A stretch of DNA of 42,655 nucleotides from Pseudonocardiales bacterium (GCA_019240665.1 JAFAXZ010000178.1:1-42655); one strand, 5' to 3'. Shown: positions 13,811-22,058, counted from the stretch's first letter. Program-made: numbers and translations. Notes: generated from the sequence alone by a model not told the origin.

Positions 13811-16552
13811 CGCGACCACGCCACGGCGCACTGCGCGCACTGCATCAGCTGCCGTTGCCCCGACCTGGGAGTCGTCTCCGGCGACACCCCGGACCTGGTC
13901 GAGCACGTCCAGCACCTGCCGGCACCACCGGACAAAGTCTCCGGCGGACAACTCAACACCGTTGTTCTCGGCAGCCACCAACACCGCCGACAGCGATTCC
14001 CCACGCGCCCACCGGTACATCGGCCAGGTGAAACCCGGATCGGGTTCGCGGGTTCGCTCCAGCCGGTACCGCCGCTCATCGGCCTCCAGCTCTGCCCACA
14101 ACCGCATGGTAGCCACCAGTGCGTCGCTCACCGGACCAGCGGGAACCCGAGGGGTGGTCGTGTCTCCGCGAGCCTCGTAGACCAGCGCTGAGGTCACCGC
14201 GGCGAGCTCGGCGGGCTCCAGGTCATCCCAGATCCCGTGTCGCAGGCACTCCGCGGTAAGCAGGTCGGTCTCCGACCACAACCGGGCCAGTCGGCGGCCG
14301 TGTTCGGTGAGCTGCTCCCCCTCCAGGTATCCACGCTCAGCCAGCAGGGCCCGGATCCGATCAAATGTGCGGGCCAGTGAATGCGTCGTGGCCGCGACCT
14401 GCTGGCGCAGCGTGTCAGTCTCGCGGTCCAGTCGGTCGTAACGCTCTGCCCACCGGGCATGCGCCTCCCGGTCGTCGCAGCCGTGGCAGGGGTGCGCCCG
14501 CAGCGCGCGGCGCAGGGCCGCCAGTTCGGCGTCGTCAGCCGCCCCGCTGCGCCGTCGGATCCGGAACGGTACTGCGATGCCGGTCTCGTCCCGGAGCTGA
14601 CGGCCCTGGAGCTGACGGCCCTGGAGCTGATGGCGCAGTGCCGACGCGAGGTCGCGGCGCACCCGGGGAACCCAGTGCTCGACCCGCTTGGGTAGCCGCA
14701 TCCGGTCCAGCGCCTGAACCGGATGCGGGACGTCGGCAATCGAGAGCCGCCCCGCCCAGCAGTCCTCGGTGAGCACCAGTGGGCGAGGATCCTCGCTGGG
14801 ACCGTCACCGAGCTCGAGCACCACGGCCAGCCCTGACCGGCGGCCGCCGGGAACCACGATAACGTCGCCACGCTCGAGCTGGACCAGCGACGCTGCCACT
14901 CCAGCCCGGCGCGCCGCACCACTGTGGCGGGCCAGCATCCGCTCCCGCTCAGAGATCTGCCTGCGCAGCCGAGCGTATTCGGCGAAGTCACCCAGGTGGC
15001 AAGCCATCGCTTCGGCGTAGCCCGCCAGACCCTCGACGTTGCGATCAATCCGCCGAGCCAGGCCGACCACCGAGCGGTCCGCTTGGAACTGGGCGAAGGA
15101 CCGCGTCAGCAGCGCCCGCCCGGCGGCCACCCCAACCCGGTCGACCAGGTTGACGGCCATGTTGTAGCCGGGCCGAAACGAGCTGCGTAGCGGATAGGTG
15201 CGGGTGGAGGCGAGCCCGGCCACCTGCGCCGGATCCACGCCCGGTTGCCACAGCACAACCGCATGGCCCTCGACGTCAATGCCACGCCGCCCGGCCCGCC
15301 CGGTGAGCTGGGTGTACTCGCCAGGGGTGAGATCGAGGTGCGCCTCCCCGTTGAACTTGATCAGCCGTTCCAGCACCACCGTGCGAGCCGGCATGTTGAT
15401 CCCCAACGCAAGGGTTTCGGTGGCGAACACCGCTCTGACCAACCCGCGAACGAACAGCTCCTCCACAGTCTCCTTGAACGCGGGCAACATCCCGGCGTGG
15501 TGAGCGGCGACGCCCCGCTCCAGCGCGTCGCGCCACTCCCAGAAGCCAAGCACACCGAGATCGCCCTCGGGCAGGTCGGCGGTGCGGGTGTCCACCACCT
15601 GGCGGATCTGCCGGGACTCCTCGGGAGTGGTCAGTCGCAGCCCACTGCGGACGCACTGGCTCACCGCGGACTCGCAGCCGGCTCGGCTGAAGATGAAGGT
15701 GATCGCGGGCAGCAAGGCGTCGCGATCCAGCCGCGCCACAACGTCCGCCCGGGTCGGCGGCCGGAACCGGGGTCCGCCGTGGCGCGGGCGATCCCACCCG
15801 CTGTGGCGCTCCAACTCCTGCACGCGCCGGAGGAGGTGCGGGTCGACGGTGAGGCGGTCGCTGCTGGCGGTGCTGTTCCTGGCGAACAGGTCGAACATCC
15901 GCGAACCGACCATCATGTGTTGCCACAGTGGCACCGGACGGTGCTCGTCGACGACCACCGCGCCCTCACCGCGGACGTCAACGAGCCACTCGCCGAACTC
16001 CTCGGCGTTGCTCACCGTGGCGGACAGACCGACGAGCCGCACGCTTTCCGGGAGGTTGAGGATCACCTCTTCCCACACCGCACCGCGGAACCGGTCGGCG
16101 AGGTAGTGCACCTCGTCCATCACGACATAGGCCAGCCCGTCGAGGGTGGACGACGCGGAATAGAGCATATTGCGCAGCACCTCGGTAGTCATCACGACCA
16201 CCGAGGTGCTGCCGTTGATTGAGGTGTCCCCGGTGAGCAGGCCCACAGTGTCCGCGCCGTGCCGGGCCACCAGATCGGCGTACTTCTGGTTGGACAGCGC
16301 CTTGATTGGCGTGGTGTAGAAGCATTTGCGGCCCTGCGCGAGCGCCAGGTGTACCGCGAACTCGCCGATTACGGTCTTGCCTGCACCGGTGGGCGCGCAC
16401 ACCAGTACGCCGTGTCCTTCCTCCAGCGCCTCGCACGCCGCGCGCTGGAATGGGTCGAGCTGAAAGGTCAAGCCGCGAACGAACTCGGCGAGGCCAGGTA
16501 GGGCGACCCGCTGGCGAGCCGCTGCGGACGCCTCGCTGGGAGAGTTGGCCAC
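13796..16552 (-). CDS. helY: Ski2-like DEVH-box helicase HelY
   Basis: A 918-residue superfamily 2 helicase of the Ski2/Mtr4 type, the Rv2092c position in M. tuberculosis; presumed RNA or DNA unwinding enzyme. Motifs seen: Walker A CAPTGAGKTVIGEF, DEVHYLADRFRG (motif II), SATVSNAEEF (III), ATETLALGINMPA (V), and QLTGRAGRRGID (VI). The C-terminal half matches the DSHCT-type helical region, ending in a segment rich in acidic residues. A 15-bp DNA repeat inserts LQGRQ units in the middle. ATG 16552 gives a plausible N-terminus. The gene is GC-rich, unlike the operon that runs into its 3' end. Confidence 0.93.
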   Translation of the reverse strand: MANSPSEASAAARQRVALPGLAEFVRGLTFQLDPFQRAACEALEEGHGVLVCAPTGAGKTVIGEFAVHLALAQGRKCFYTTPIKALSNQKYADLVARHGADTVGLLTGDTSINGSTSVVVMTTEVLRNMLYSASSTLDGLAYVVMDEVHYLADRFRGAVWEEVILNLPESVRLVGLSATVSNAEEFGEWLVDVRGEGAVVVDEHRPVPLWQHMMVGSRMFDLFARNSTASSDRLTVDPHLLRRVQELERHSGWDRPRHGGPRFRPPTRADVVARLDRDALLPAITFIFSRAGCESAVSQCVRSGLRLTTPEESRQIRQVVDTRTADLPEGDLGVLGFWEWRDALERGVAAHHAGMLPAFKETVEELFVRGLVRAVFATETLALGINMPARTVVLERLIKFNGEAHLDLTPGEYTQLTGRAGRRGIDVEGHAVVLWQPGVDPAQVAGLASTRTYPLRSSFRPGYNMAVNLVDRVGVAAGRALLTRSFAQFQADRSVVGLARRIDRNVEGLAGYAEAMACHLGDFAEYARLRRQISERERMLARHSGAARRAGVAASLVQLERGDVIVVPGGRRSGLAVVLELGDGPSEDPRPLVLTEDCWAGRLSIADVPHPVQALDRMRLPKRVEHWVPRVRRDLASALRHQLQGRQLQGRQLRDETGIAVPFRIRRRSGAADDAELAALRRALRAHPCHGCDDREAHARWAERYDRLDRETDTLRQQVAATTHSLARTFDRIRALLAERGYLEGEQLTEHGRRLARLWSETDLLTAECLRHGIWDDLEPAELAAVTSALVYEARGDTTTPRVPAGPVSDALVATMRLWAELEADERRYRLERTREPDPGFTWPMYRWARGESLSAVLVAAENNGVELSAGDFVRWCRQVLDVLDQVRGVAGDDSQVGATAADAVRAVRRGVVALGTV
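14593..14622 (-). repeat. 15-bp in-frame tandem repeat in helY
   Basis: Two perfect copies plus a partial third of GGAGCTGACGGCCCT (plus-strand reading) encode the LQGRQLQGRQL run of the helicase. It is a likely slippage-variable, in-frame linker. Confidence 0.85.
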
Positions 16553-16561
16553 TGTTCCAGG

Positions 16562-17443
16562 CTAGGCGACGACGGTGAGCGCACCGGGTTCGCAATGCAC
16601 GGTCACTGGCAGGGTGTCCTGCGGCTCCCCGTCGGCGTAGACGGGCCAGCTGGGGTCGCCGTCGATGTGCACGGCCGTCCCCCGCAGCACGGTCACCTCC
16701 GGCTCGTGCACATGGGCGCCAGCGCGCAGCGACGGGAATACCCGCAGCAACCGGCGCCGGGTCACCGCAGCGATGGCAATCACGTCGAGCAAGCCGTCAG
16801 CCAGCGTGGCATCCGGGCAGATCCGCAACCCACCGCCGTAGCTGGATCCGTTGCCGACCGCGACCAGGATCGCCTCCAGCTCCACCTCGGTCTCCCCAGC
16901 GCGCACCCGCACCAGCCGGGGAGTCAACGCGGCGAGCTCGGCCAGCACCGCCAGGTCATACCGGCGTGGCCCGGCGGGCCAGCGCATCGCGTTGGCCCGC
17001 GCGTTTACCGCCGCATCGAAGCCGGTGCACAGCACTGTGGTGAAGCAAGCTCCGCCCCTGACCCGACCCAGATCGATCCGGCGCCGCTGCCCGGAGCTCA
17101 GCGCCTCGACGACGTGCCGGGCGGCGTCCACCGGATCGACCGGGATGCCCAGCGCGGCCGCCAAGTCGTTGCCGGTCCCGCTGGGCAGCACGGCCAGCGC
17201 GGTTCCGGTGCCTGCGACGGCCTCAGCGGCCAGGCCCACAGTGCCATCCCCGCCCAGCACGGCGAGCACGTCATCGCCACGCTCCGCGGCCTGCGCGGCG
17301 AGTTTGCTGGTACCCGCCGCATCCGCGGTCACCGTGGCGACCAGCCCGGGCACCGCGGCACGCAGTGTGCTGGCCACGGTGCCGGCGACCCGCGCCGCCG
17401 CGCCGCGGCCGGAATGAGGGTTGACGATCAGCGTGGCGCGCAC
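16562..17443 (-). CDS. Diacylglycerol kinase-family lipid kinase
   Basis: A 293-residue DAGK catalytic-domain protein of the DgkB/YegS type, expected to phosphorylate diacylglycerol or a related lipid at the inner membrane face. The N-terminal NPHSGRG and nucleotide-binding VLGGDGTVGLAAEA followed by LPSGTGNDLA are the family hallmarks. The C-terminal beta domain holds GNGSSYGGGLRICPDATLADGLLDV and HIDGDPSWPVYADGEP. It lies 9 bp from the helY start on the same strand, so cotranscription is likely with this gene upstream. ATG 17443 is supported by the immediate MRATLIVNPHSG start. Confidence 0.9.
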   Translation of the reverse strand: MRATLIVNPHSGRGAAARVAGTVASTLRAAVPGLVATVTADAAGTSKLAAQAAERGDDVLAVLGGDGTVGLAAEAVAGTGTALAVLPSGTGNDLAAALGIPVDPVDAARHVVEALSSGQRRRIDLGRVRGGACFTTVLCTGFDAAVNARANAMRWPAGPRRYDLAVLAELAALTPRLVRVRAGETEVELEAILVAVGNGSSYGGGLRICPDATLADGLLDVIAIAAVTRRRLLRVFPSLRAGAHVHEPEVTVLRGTAVHIDGDPSWPVYADGEPQDTLPVTVHCEPGALTVVA

Positions 17444-17476
17444 AACGCGGCATCATACGGTTCGTCAGTGGGCAAC

Positions 17477-17501
17477 GGTGCTCGATACGGGTTCGAGCAC
17501 C
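17477..17501 (-). terminator. Hairpin downstream of the serine hydrolase gene
   Basis: GGTGCTCGA and TCGAGCACC form a perfect 9-bp stem with a 7-nt loop in the 94-bp gap between the serine hydrolase stop and the DAGK gene. It is the likely terminator of the four-gene operon that ends at 17538, and would insulate the DAGK-helY transcript. Confidence 0.55.
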
Positions 17502-17537
17502 ACGGTGGCCGCGTTTGCCCCCTTCGACGCCATGCCC

Positions 17538-18575
17538 TCACAGCCGTTCTTTCGTCAGCGTCTTGAGCAAGGCATACGCAGTAGGGATCACGGTGTCCCG
17601 CCGTGTCCATGAGCCGTTGGTGAGCGCGATGACACCGACGTCGGCTTGGCGGCAAAAGCCGAGGAAGACAGTAAAGCCGCGGGTGGCGCCGCTGTGGAAG
17701 AACAGCTCATAGCGACGGAAGGCGCGATGGTTCCATACCAGGCAGATACTGTCTTTGCCTCGGACGGCCGCTCGCGGCATCTGGACGGCACGCAACGCGT
17801 CGGTCAGCGGGGTGGACTGCGGGTGCAGCTGGGCGTCGAGGTAGCGCAGCAGATCGGTGGCGCTGGAGCGCAGGGCACCCGCAGGGGCGAGCGCGTCCAT
17901 CTCCCACGGCGGTACGGGCTGGGCACGACGGTATCCGCTGGCGCAGCCGGGATCAGCGACGGCCCGGGTCTCGGTCAGGCCCAGCGGGTGGCAGACGCGA
18001 TCAATGACCAGTCCTGGGTAGTCTCTTCCTGCGGCGTTGGCCAGCAGCTGTCCGAGCAATCCCACTCCGAAGTTGGAATACCGCACCCGGGTGCCCGGCG
18101 GGTACCGAGGCCGGATGCGGGTGGTGGCCCGGTAGAGGTCATGGAGGCGGTAGCCGGCGTAGGGGTTGGTCCACCAGGTGGAGACCATCGGCAACAGCAA
18201 GTTGGTCGGCACGCGAGGTAATCCACCGGTATGGGTGGCCAGGTGTGCCAATGTGATTGACTCGGCAGCCGTACGGCGCGGGAGGGCTCCAGGCGGCAAG
18301 TAGGCGGTGATCGGGTCGTCGTAGCCGACCTCGCCACGGACGGCCATCTCGGCCAGCAGCAGCGCGGTAAAGGTCTTGGTGACCGAACCCAGCTCAAACA
18401 GGGTGTGCGCGTTCACCGCGGTGTCCGTGTGCCAGGCGGGTGTGCCGTGGCAGGCCACCGCCCGCTCACCACCCCACAGAGCGGCCAGCACGGTAGCCGG
18501 CCCATGGCTGGCGGCGGCCATCGCCCGCGATGGCGCATCCAACCACCCGGCCAGGTCAGTGCGGGTGCTGGTCAC
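17538..18575 (-). CDS. Class C beta-lactamase-like serine hydrolase
   Basis: A 345-residue protein of the beta-lactamase/penicillin-binding-protein-like esterase superfamily. The nucleophile motif is SVTKT (Ser64, Lys67), the second motif YSNFG gives the Tyr-x-Asn element, and the third appears as HSGATRG. No convincing signal peptide is seen, so it may be cytoplasmic and act as an esterase or peptidase, not as a resistance enzyme. The GTG start overlaps the preceding stop (GTGA), coupling it to the upstream unknown gene. In this operon it could hydrolyse a peptide or ester product; that is inference. Confidence 0.85.
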   Translation of the reverse strand: MTSTRTDLAGWLDAPSRAMAAASHGPATVLAALWGGERAVACHGTPAWHTDTAVNAHTLFELGSVTKTFTALLLAEMAVRGEVGYDDPITAYLPPGALPRRTAAESITLAHLATHTGGLPRVPTNLLLPMVSTWWTNPYAGYRLHDLYRATTRIRPRYPPGTRVRYSNFGVGLLGQLLANAAGRDYPGLVIDRVCHPLGLTETRAVADPGCASGYRRAQPVPPWEMDALAPAGALRSSATDLLRYLDAQLHPQSTPLTDALRAVQMPRAAVRGKDSICLVWNHRAFRRYELFFHSGATRGFTVFLGFCRQADVGVIALTNGSWTRRDTVIPTAYALLKTLTKERL

Positions 18576-19516
18576 GGTGCGGCTGAGGGCACCTGGGTGG
18601 CCTGGGTCATCCGGCGGGAAACAGCCAACGTTCCGGCGATCGCGGCAACGAGAGTCGGGTGATAGTGGTTGCGAAACGCCTTGGCAACCTCCCGCGGCAC
18701 CCGCACCGGCCCGTAAGGCACCAATCCGTCGGCATGTTGGGCGCCGGCCAGGTATTCCCAGGCCTGCGGATAAAAATCAGGCTCGGTGAGGCACAAATCG
18801 ACGATCAACAACTCGGCGATCAGATCCCACTGACCAGCTTCGAGATAGACCTCCAACCAGGCCGGCAACCAGGCATGCAGGTAGACCTGCACATGATTCG
18901 GCAAGCCGCTGGGATGGGCACCCCAATCGGTGAGGTGAAAGACCGTATGGGTCATCGCATACAAGGTGAGGAAGTCGACCGCCCACGGCTCGGGGGTGCC
19001 GCCCAGCCAGGTACGAGCGGTCAGAGTCGCGATGTCGGCGCGGTCGGGCAGGCCCAGAGTACGGTTGGCGTTAACCACCGCCAGCGCCCGGTTGGGCATG
19101 AGCTCGGCTACCTGCGCCGCGCGCAAGCCGCCCAGGTGCGCAAGCAACTCCGCTAGCTGTCGGTGGTGGTACCCGGCGCGAACGAACGGCGCGTAGACCT
19201 CCATCGGATACGTGGTAACCGGGTTGGCGCGCTGCAACTCATACAACACCTCACCGCCGCGCAGCTGCCGCCAGGCAAACTCGACCAGCGTAGCGGCGAT
19301 GTGCGCCTGCCGGTGCCCGGCTGCTCCCTCGCGGATCACCAGGGATCCAACCAGCGCCAACTCACCGAGTGGTTTGATCTTCCCATCGGCATCGACTTGG
19401 TCGGGCGGCACCTGCTCCGGCAGCGTGAAGTGCTCGACAGCCGCGTCCAGCCAGCCCAGCGCGCGCCCCGCCACCTGCTGCGCTGTCGCGGCAGCAGCAG
19501 CTGCGGACGATGTCAC
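18572..19516 (-). CDS. Unrecognised actinobacterial protein, possibly DUF6895-type
   Basis: A 314-residue, largely helical protein without signal peptide or membrane segments. Features seen: an N-terminal RALGWLDAAVEHF segment followed by KPLGELALVGSLV, a central RAGYHHRQLAELLAHLGG, several Trp/Tyr-rich helices (THTVFHLTDWG), and a C-terminal NHYHPTLVAAIAG. The opening segment resembles, from memory, the actinobacterial DUF6895 group; I cannot check this. The ORF is open to 19627, but GTG 19516 is preceded by GGGAGGGG at 8-nt spacing and overlaps the upstream stop (GTGA), so I start there. Clustered His, Tyr and Asp residues could form a metal or substrate site. Function unknown. Confidence 0.75.
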   Translation of the reverse strand: MTSSAAAAAATAQQVAGRALGWLDAAVEHFTLPEQVPPDQVDADGKIKPLGELALVGSLVIREGAAGHRQAHIAATLVEFAWRQLRGGEVLYELQRANPVTTYPMEVYAPFVRAGYHHRQLAELLAHLGGLRAAQVAELMPNRALAVVNANRTLGLPDRADIATLTARTWLGGTPEPWAVDFLTLYAMTHTVFHLTDWGAHPSGLPNHVQVYLHAWLPAWLEVYLEAGQWDLIAELLIVDLCLTEPDFYPQAWEYLAGAQHADGLVPYGPVRVPREVAKAFRNHYHPTLVAAIAGTLAVSRRMTQATQVPSAAP

Positions 19517-20244
19517 GAGACTGACCCCTCCCGGCTGCGACGCGCCACCGCGAGTTCCAGCAACAGCCGAGCGTTCGGCTCGGCGACCAGCTCCACATGT
19601 CGCATCACCGGCTCCAGCGGAAACCACGGATCCTCCACCGGCTCATTTTCGGCGAGCAGCCAGCGGACCAGCCGCACGGCGGTCAGATAATCCCGACGCA
19701 GCATGGCCCAGGTCACCCCTCGGGCCACCTCCTGCGGGTATCGGCGCACCTGAGCGTGCACGGGGCTGTCCACACCAGGTGAGGCCAGCGGCGATAACTG
19801 CGCTAGCACTACCGCCCACCGTAGCCAGCCGCGGTCCCGGCCAACACCCGCTCCCCGCGGATAGGGTCGGGCGAATCCGCGCGCACCCAGGCGGGTCAGC
19901 ACCTGGCCGGTGGCCCAGTCCCGCAGTGCCCGTACCGGCACCCCGCCTTCGAGCTGGCTCGCTATCTGGGCACCTGGCGCGGCCATCGGAAAGACGCGCA
20001 GGCTGGCCGCTACCATCTCTGCATCCTCCGCGCTAAACCGGTGCCCGCTCAACACGAACGGCGCGAGGGCATCCGGGCCGAGTATCCGGAGCGCGGCCAG
20101 TCCCGCCATACCCTCAGACCCGGGGAGCTGGTCGCGGAGTCGGAAAACACCGTCCGCACTCCCCAGGGCACACACAACGCTCGCGGCCAGCCTCTCCACC
20201 GCCGCGGCGTACACCACCCGCGGCGAACCGGAGACCACCGACAT
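19513..20244 (-). CDS. Unrecognised protein, second gene of peptide-led operon
   Basis: A 243-residue protein I do not recognise. It is Ala/Leu/Arg-rich and probably mostly helical, with no signal sequence. Notable segments are GMAGLAALRILGPDA, ALRDWATGQVLTRLGARGF, GWLRWAVVLAQL and TAVRLVRWLLAENEP. ATG 20244 starts 4 nt after the stop of the small peptide gene, and its own stop overlaps the next start, so the whole set reads as one coupled operon. The ORF track start at 20343 lies inside the peptide gene. It may be distantly related in fold to its neighbour, but this is a guess. Confidence 0.7.
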   Translation of the reverse strand: MSVVSGSPRVVYAAAVERLAASVVCALGSADGVFRLRDQLPGSEGMAGLAALRILGPDALAPFVLSGHRFSAEDAEMVAASLRVFPMAAPGAQIASQLEGGVPVRALRDWATGQVLTRLGARGFARPYPRGAGVGRDRGWLRWAVVLAQLSPLASPGVDSPVHAQVRRYPQEVARGVTWAMLRRDYLTAVRLVRWLLAENEPVEDPWFPLEPVMRHVELVAEPNARLLLELAVARRSREGSVS

Positions 20245-20248
20245 GTCG

Positions 20249-20446
20249 CTATTCGTCGTCCGGGTCGTCCGTCGGCTCCGTTGGCGAGACCAGGGCAAGA
20301 ACAAGAGCGCTAGCTGGCGGACTGTAGAGCGGCGGGTCGGCAACCAGGCGCTCCGAAGGCTCCATCAACTCCGCCACCGCAGTCTGCTCCTGGTCCGAGG
20401 CCACCAACCCCGCTCCGACCGTATGGGGTGTTTCTGTCAGCTCCAT
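20249..20446 (-). CDS. 65-residue acidic peptide, possible RiPP-type precursor
   Basis: A small ORF starting MELTETPHTV and ending EPTDDPDDE, with no cysteine in the 65 residues. ATG 20446 has an excellent ribosome binding site, GAGGAG, 8 nt upstream, which argues that it is translated; the in-frame ATG at 20491 lacks one and would add 15 residues. The middle is Glu-rich, then PPLYSPPASALVLALV, a hydrophobic Ser/Ala/Leu/Val stretch, then the acidic tail. It leads an operon of two unknown proteins and a serine hydrolase, an arrangement like a peptide natural-product locus or a small regulator with partners. No known precursor family was recognised. Confidence 0.65.
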   Translation of the reverse strand: MELTETPHTVGAGLVASDQEQTAVAELMEPSERLVADPPLYSPPASALVLALVSPTEPTDDPDDE

Positions 20447-20765
20447 GACGCTTGCTCCTCCCACTCGACTCCACTGCTTGCAGCAGAGCACCCACTCACG
20501 TCACTTTTCATATATAGCCTAAGAAATACACAACATCGATTTCTCTATCAGGTGATTCCCGGCTCTATCAGGTGATTTCTGACGGTGGGACACTCCCATT
20601 CATCCGCCTAAACTGCTCGCCTGCGATAATTGGGACGTAACACCCCGTCGCCATTGGCAGCACCGAGCGTCACTAGCCTCAGCTCTTCACGATCTTGGCG
20701 GCGTGCCTGGGGTTGGATACGCAGAATAACGACCTCTCACGGGTAGCCCACGCGGTGGTCATTGC
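20447..20765. other. 319-bp intergenic region with promoter of peptide operon
   Basis: No gene is seen. The segment near 20500-20580 is AT-rich for this genome and carries a direct repeat plus a TATATAT run (about 20512-20518) that could be the -10 region of the minus-strand peptide operon. The part from 20580 to 20765, before the tatC stop, shows nothing recognisable. Confidence 0.55.
20543..20577 (-). promoter_or_regulatory. 15-bp direct repeat upstream of peptide operon
   Basis: CTCTATCAGGTGATT occurs at 20543-20557 and again at 20563-20577, a 20-bp period of about two helical turns. On the minus strand the repeats read AATCACCTGATAGAG and sit about 25-65 bp upstream of the TATATAT candidate -10. 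That is the arrangement expected for an activator, such as a SARP-type regulator, that binds tandem sites on one face of the helix. Confidence 0.6.
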
Positions 20766-21689
20766 CTAAGTCGCGTCGTCGTAGCGGGGTGTCGCGTCAT
20801 CCGATGGCACGTGTTCCACCTGATGATCCAGCGGCGAGGGCTGGTCAGGGTCGAGATCGTCCCAGCCCTGCTCGGCTCGTCGGTGCGCGACGGCGCGGTC
20901 ATGCGCCCGAGCGATCAGCACCGCGGTCTCGAACAGCACGACTAGTGCGAAGGCCAGCGCCAACATGGAGATTGGATCGTTGCCGGGGGTGGCGACTGCG
21001 GCCACGACGAACAGCCCGAACAGGATCCCGCGTTGCCAACGCTTCAACTTCGCATACGGCAGCACACCGACCCGGTTGAGCATCACCACCAGCAGCGGCA
21101 GCTCGAAGGTCAAGCCGAAAACCGCCAGCATGGTGAGCAGGAAGCTGACATAGGACTGACCTGTCAACGCGGTAATGAACTGGCCGCCGCCGAGGTTCGC
21201 CAAGAAGGACAGGCCAGTAGGCACCACGTAGTAGGCGAGGACGGCACCCCCGGCGAATAGCACACTCGCCGTACCGACGAAAGTCAGCGCGAACTTACGC
21301 TCCTTGTCATAAAGGCCAGGCGTAATGAACGCCCATATCTGATAGATCCAGATCGGAGCGGTCAACACCGCACCCGCCGCAACGCCCACCTCCATTCGGA
21401 GGGTGAACACCTCAAACGGGGCGGTCTGCAGCAATTGACACCGGCCCGGATTCGGGGTCAGCCGTAGCGTGGGGGGCAGAGCGCAATACGGGCCAGTGAG
21501 CAGGTCGCCGAGGCTGGGCAAGCCGAACGGCGACACCCCCCACCAGACGAACCCGAGGACGCCGCCGAACGCGATCGCCGACAGCGCGATTAACAATCGG
21601 TAGCGCAGCTCGCGAAGGTGCTCCATGAAGGGCATGCGGCCCTCCGGATTCATCTTGCGCCGGCGGCCCGGTCGAGCTGGAAAACGCAT
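20766..21689 (-). CDS. tatC: Sec-independent protein translocase subunit TatC
   Basis: TatC is the polytopic receptor of the twin-arginine translocase for folded proteins. The protein has six hydrophobic segments; hallmarks are MPFMEHLRELRYRLL near the N-terminus, the periplasmic/TM2 region FTLRMEVGVAAGAVLTAPIWIYQIWAFITPGLYDKE, and the conserved FELPLLVVMLNRVGV. The cytoplasmic tail is long and acidic (DDLDPDQPSPLD), as in many actinobacteria. I use ATG 21689 (307 residues); the GTG codons at 21701 and 21698 lie too close to the GAGGAG. It overlaps or abuts the small upstream gene and follows pafBC. No tatA is adjacent. Confidence 0.93.
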   Translation of the reverse strand: MRFPARPGRRRKMNPEGRMPFMEHLRELRYRLLIALSAIAFGGVLGFVWWGVSPFGLPSLGDLLTGPYCALPPTLRLTPNPGRCQLLQTAPFEVFTLRMEVGVAAGAVLTAPIWIYQIWAFITPGLYDKERKFALTFVGTASVLFAGGAVLAYYVVPTGLSFLANLGGGQFITALTGQSYVSFLLTMLAVFGLTFELPLLVVMLNRVGVLPYAKLKRWQRGILFGLFVVAAVATPGNDPISMLALAFALVVLFETAVLIARAHDRAVAHRRAEQGWDDLDPDQPSPLDHQVEHVPSDDATPRYDDAT

Positions 21690-21694
21690 CCCGC

Positions 21695-22048
21695 TCACCA
21701 CTCCTCGCCATCAGCGGATAGTGCCGTTGCGGCACCGGAATTTCCCAACCCGGACGGAATACCCATTGCGGGCCCCCTCTCGTGCCTCGGGTGCGGGATC
21801 GATGCTACGCGGCCGATGATGGGTGGGAGCTGTCCAGAGTTCCGCCAGTTGCGGTGGCGTCGCCGGTCCAACTGCACCCGCAGTGCAGCGGTCCGCGCCG
21901 CCAGCAAGCCCGTGCGATCGACCCAGTGAGCACGGCTGCGGTGCACCGTCCCGGCCAGCCGGCGCGCTGGGCCGGCCAGTCGCGTCAGCAACGTGAGCAG
22001 TACCACGACGCCAGCGGCGGCCGCCAACACGCTGATCAGGTAAGGCAC
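21695..22048 (-). CDS. Small one-helix membrane protein between pafC and tatC
   Basis: A 117-residue product from GTG 22048, 10 bp after the pafC stop. Residues 1-25 (MPYLISVLAAAAGVVVLLTLL) form one transmembrane helix, followed by an amphipathic, very basic stretch (RSRAHWVDRTGLLAARTAALRVQLDRRRHR) and a low-complexity tail. The order resembles TatA (one helix plus amphipathic helix), but the TatA motifs (FG hinge, KLP) are missing, so I do not call it tatA. The start is uncertain and the C-terminal 50 residues may be read-through. It overlaps the upstream end of the tatC reading frame. Confidence 0.55.
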   Translation of the reverse strand: MPYLISVLAAAAGVVVLLTLLTRLAGPARRLAGTVHRSRAHWVDRTGLLAARTAALRVQLDRRRHRNWRNSGQLPPIIGRVASIPHPRHERGPAMGIPSGLGNSGAATALSADGEEW

Positions 22049-22058
22049 ACTGATGACG

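Noticed and set aside
15245-16222. 325-codon plus-strand ORF inside helY
   Set aside because: Antisense shadow of a clearly conserved helicase; composition typical of GC-rich antisense frames and no recognisable domain.
16595-17566. 323-codon plus-strand ORF opposite the DAGK-like gene
   Set aside because: Antisense shadow; the minus-strand frame has all kinase motifs.
17538-18575. Antibiotic-resistance beta-lactamase
   Set aside because: The motifs define the broad class C-like esterase superfamily; no clear secretion signal and an operon with unknown cytoplasmic proteins argue against a resistance role.
20581-20765. tRNA or small RNA gene before tatC
   Set aside because: No cloverleaf or conserved T-arm sequence could be found by eye.
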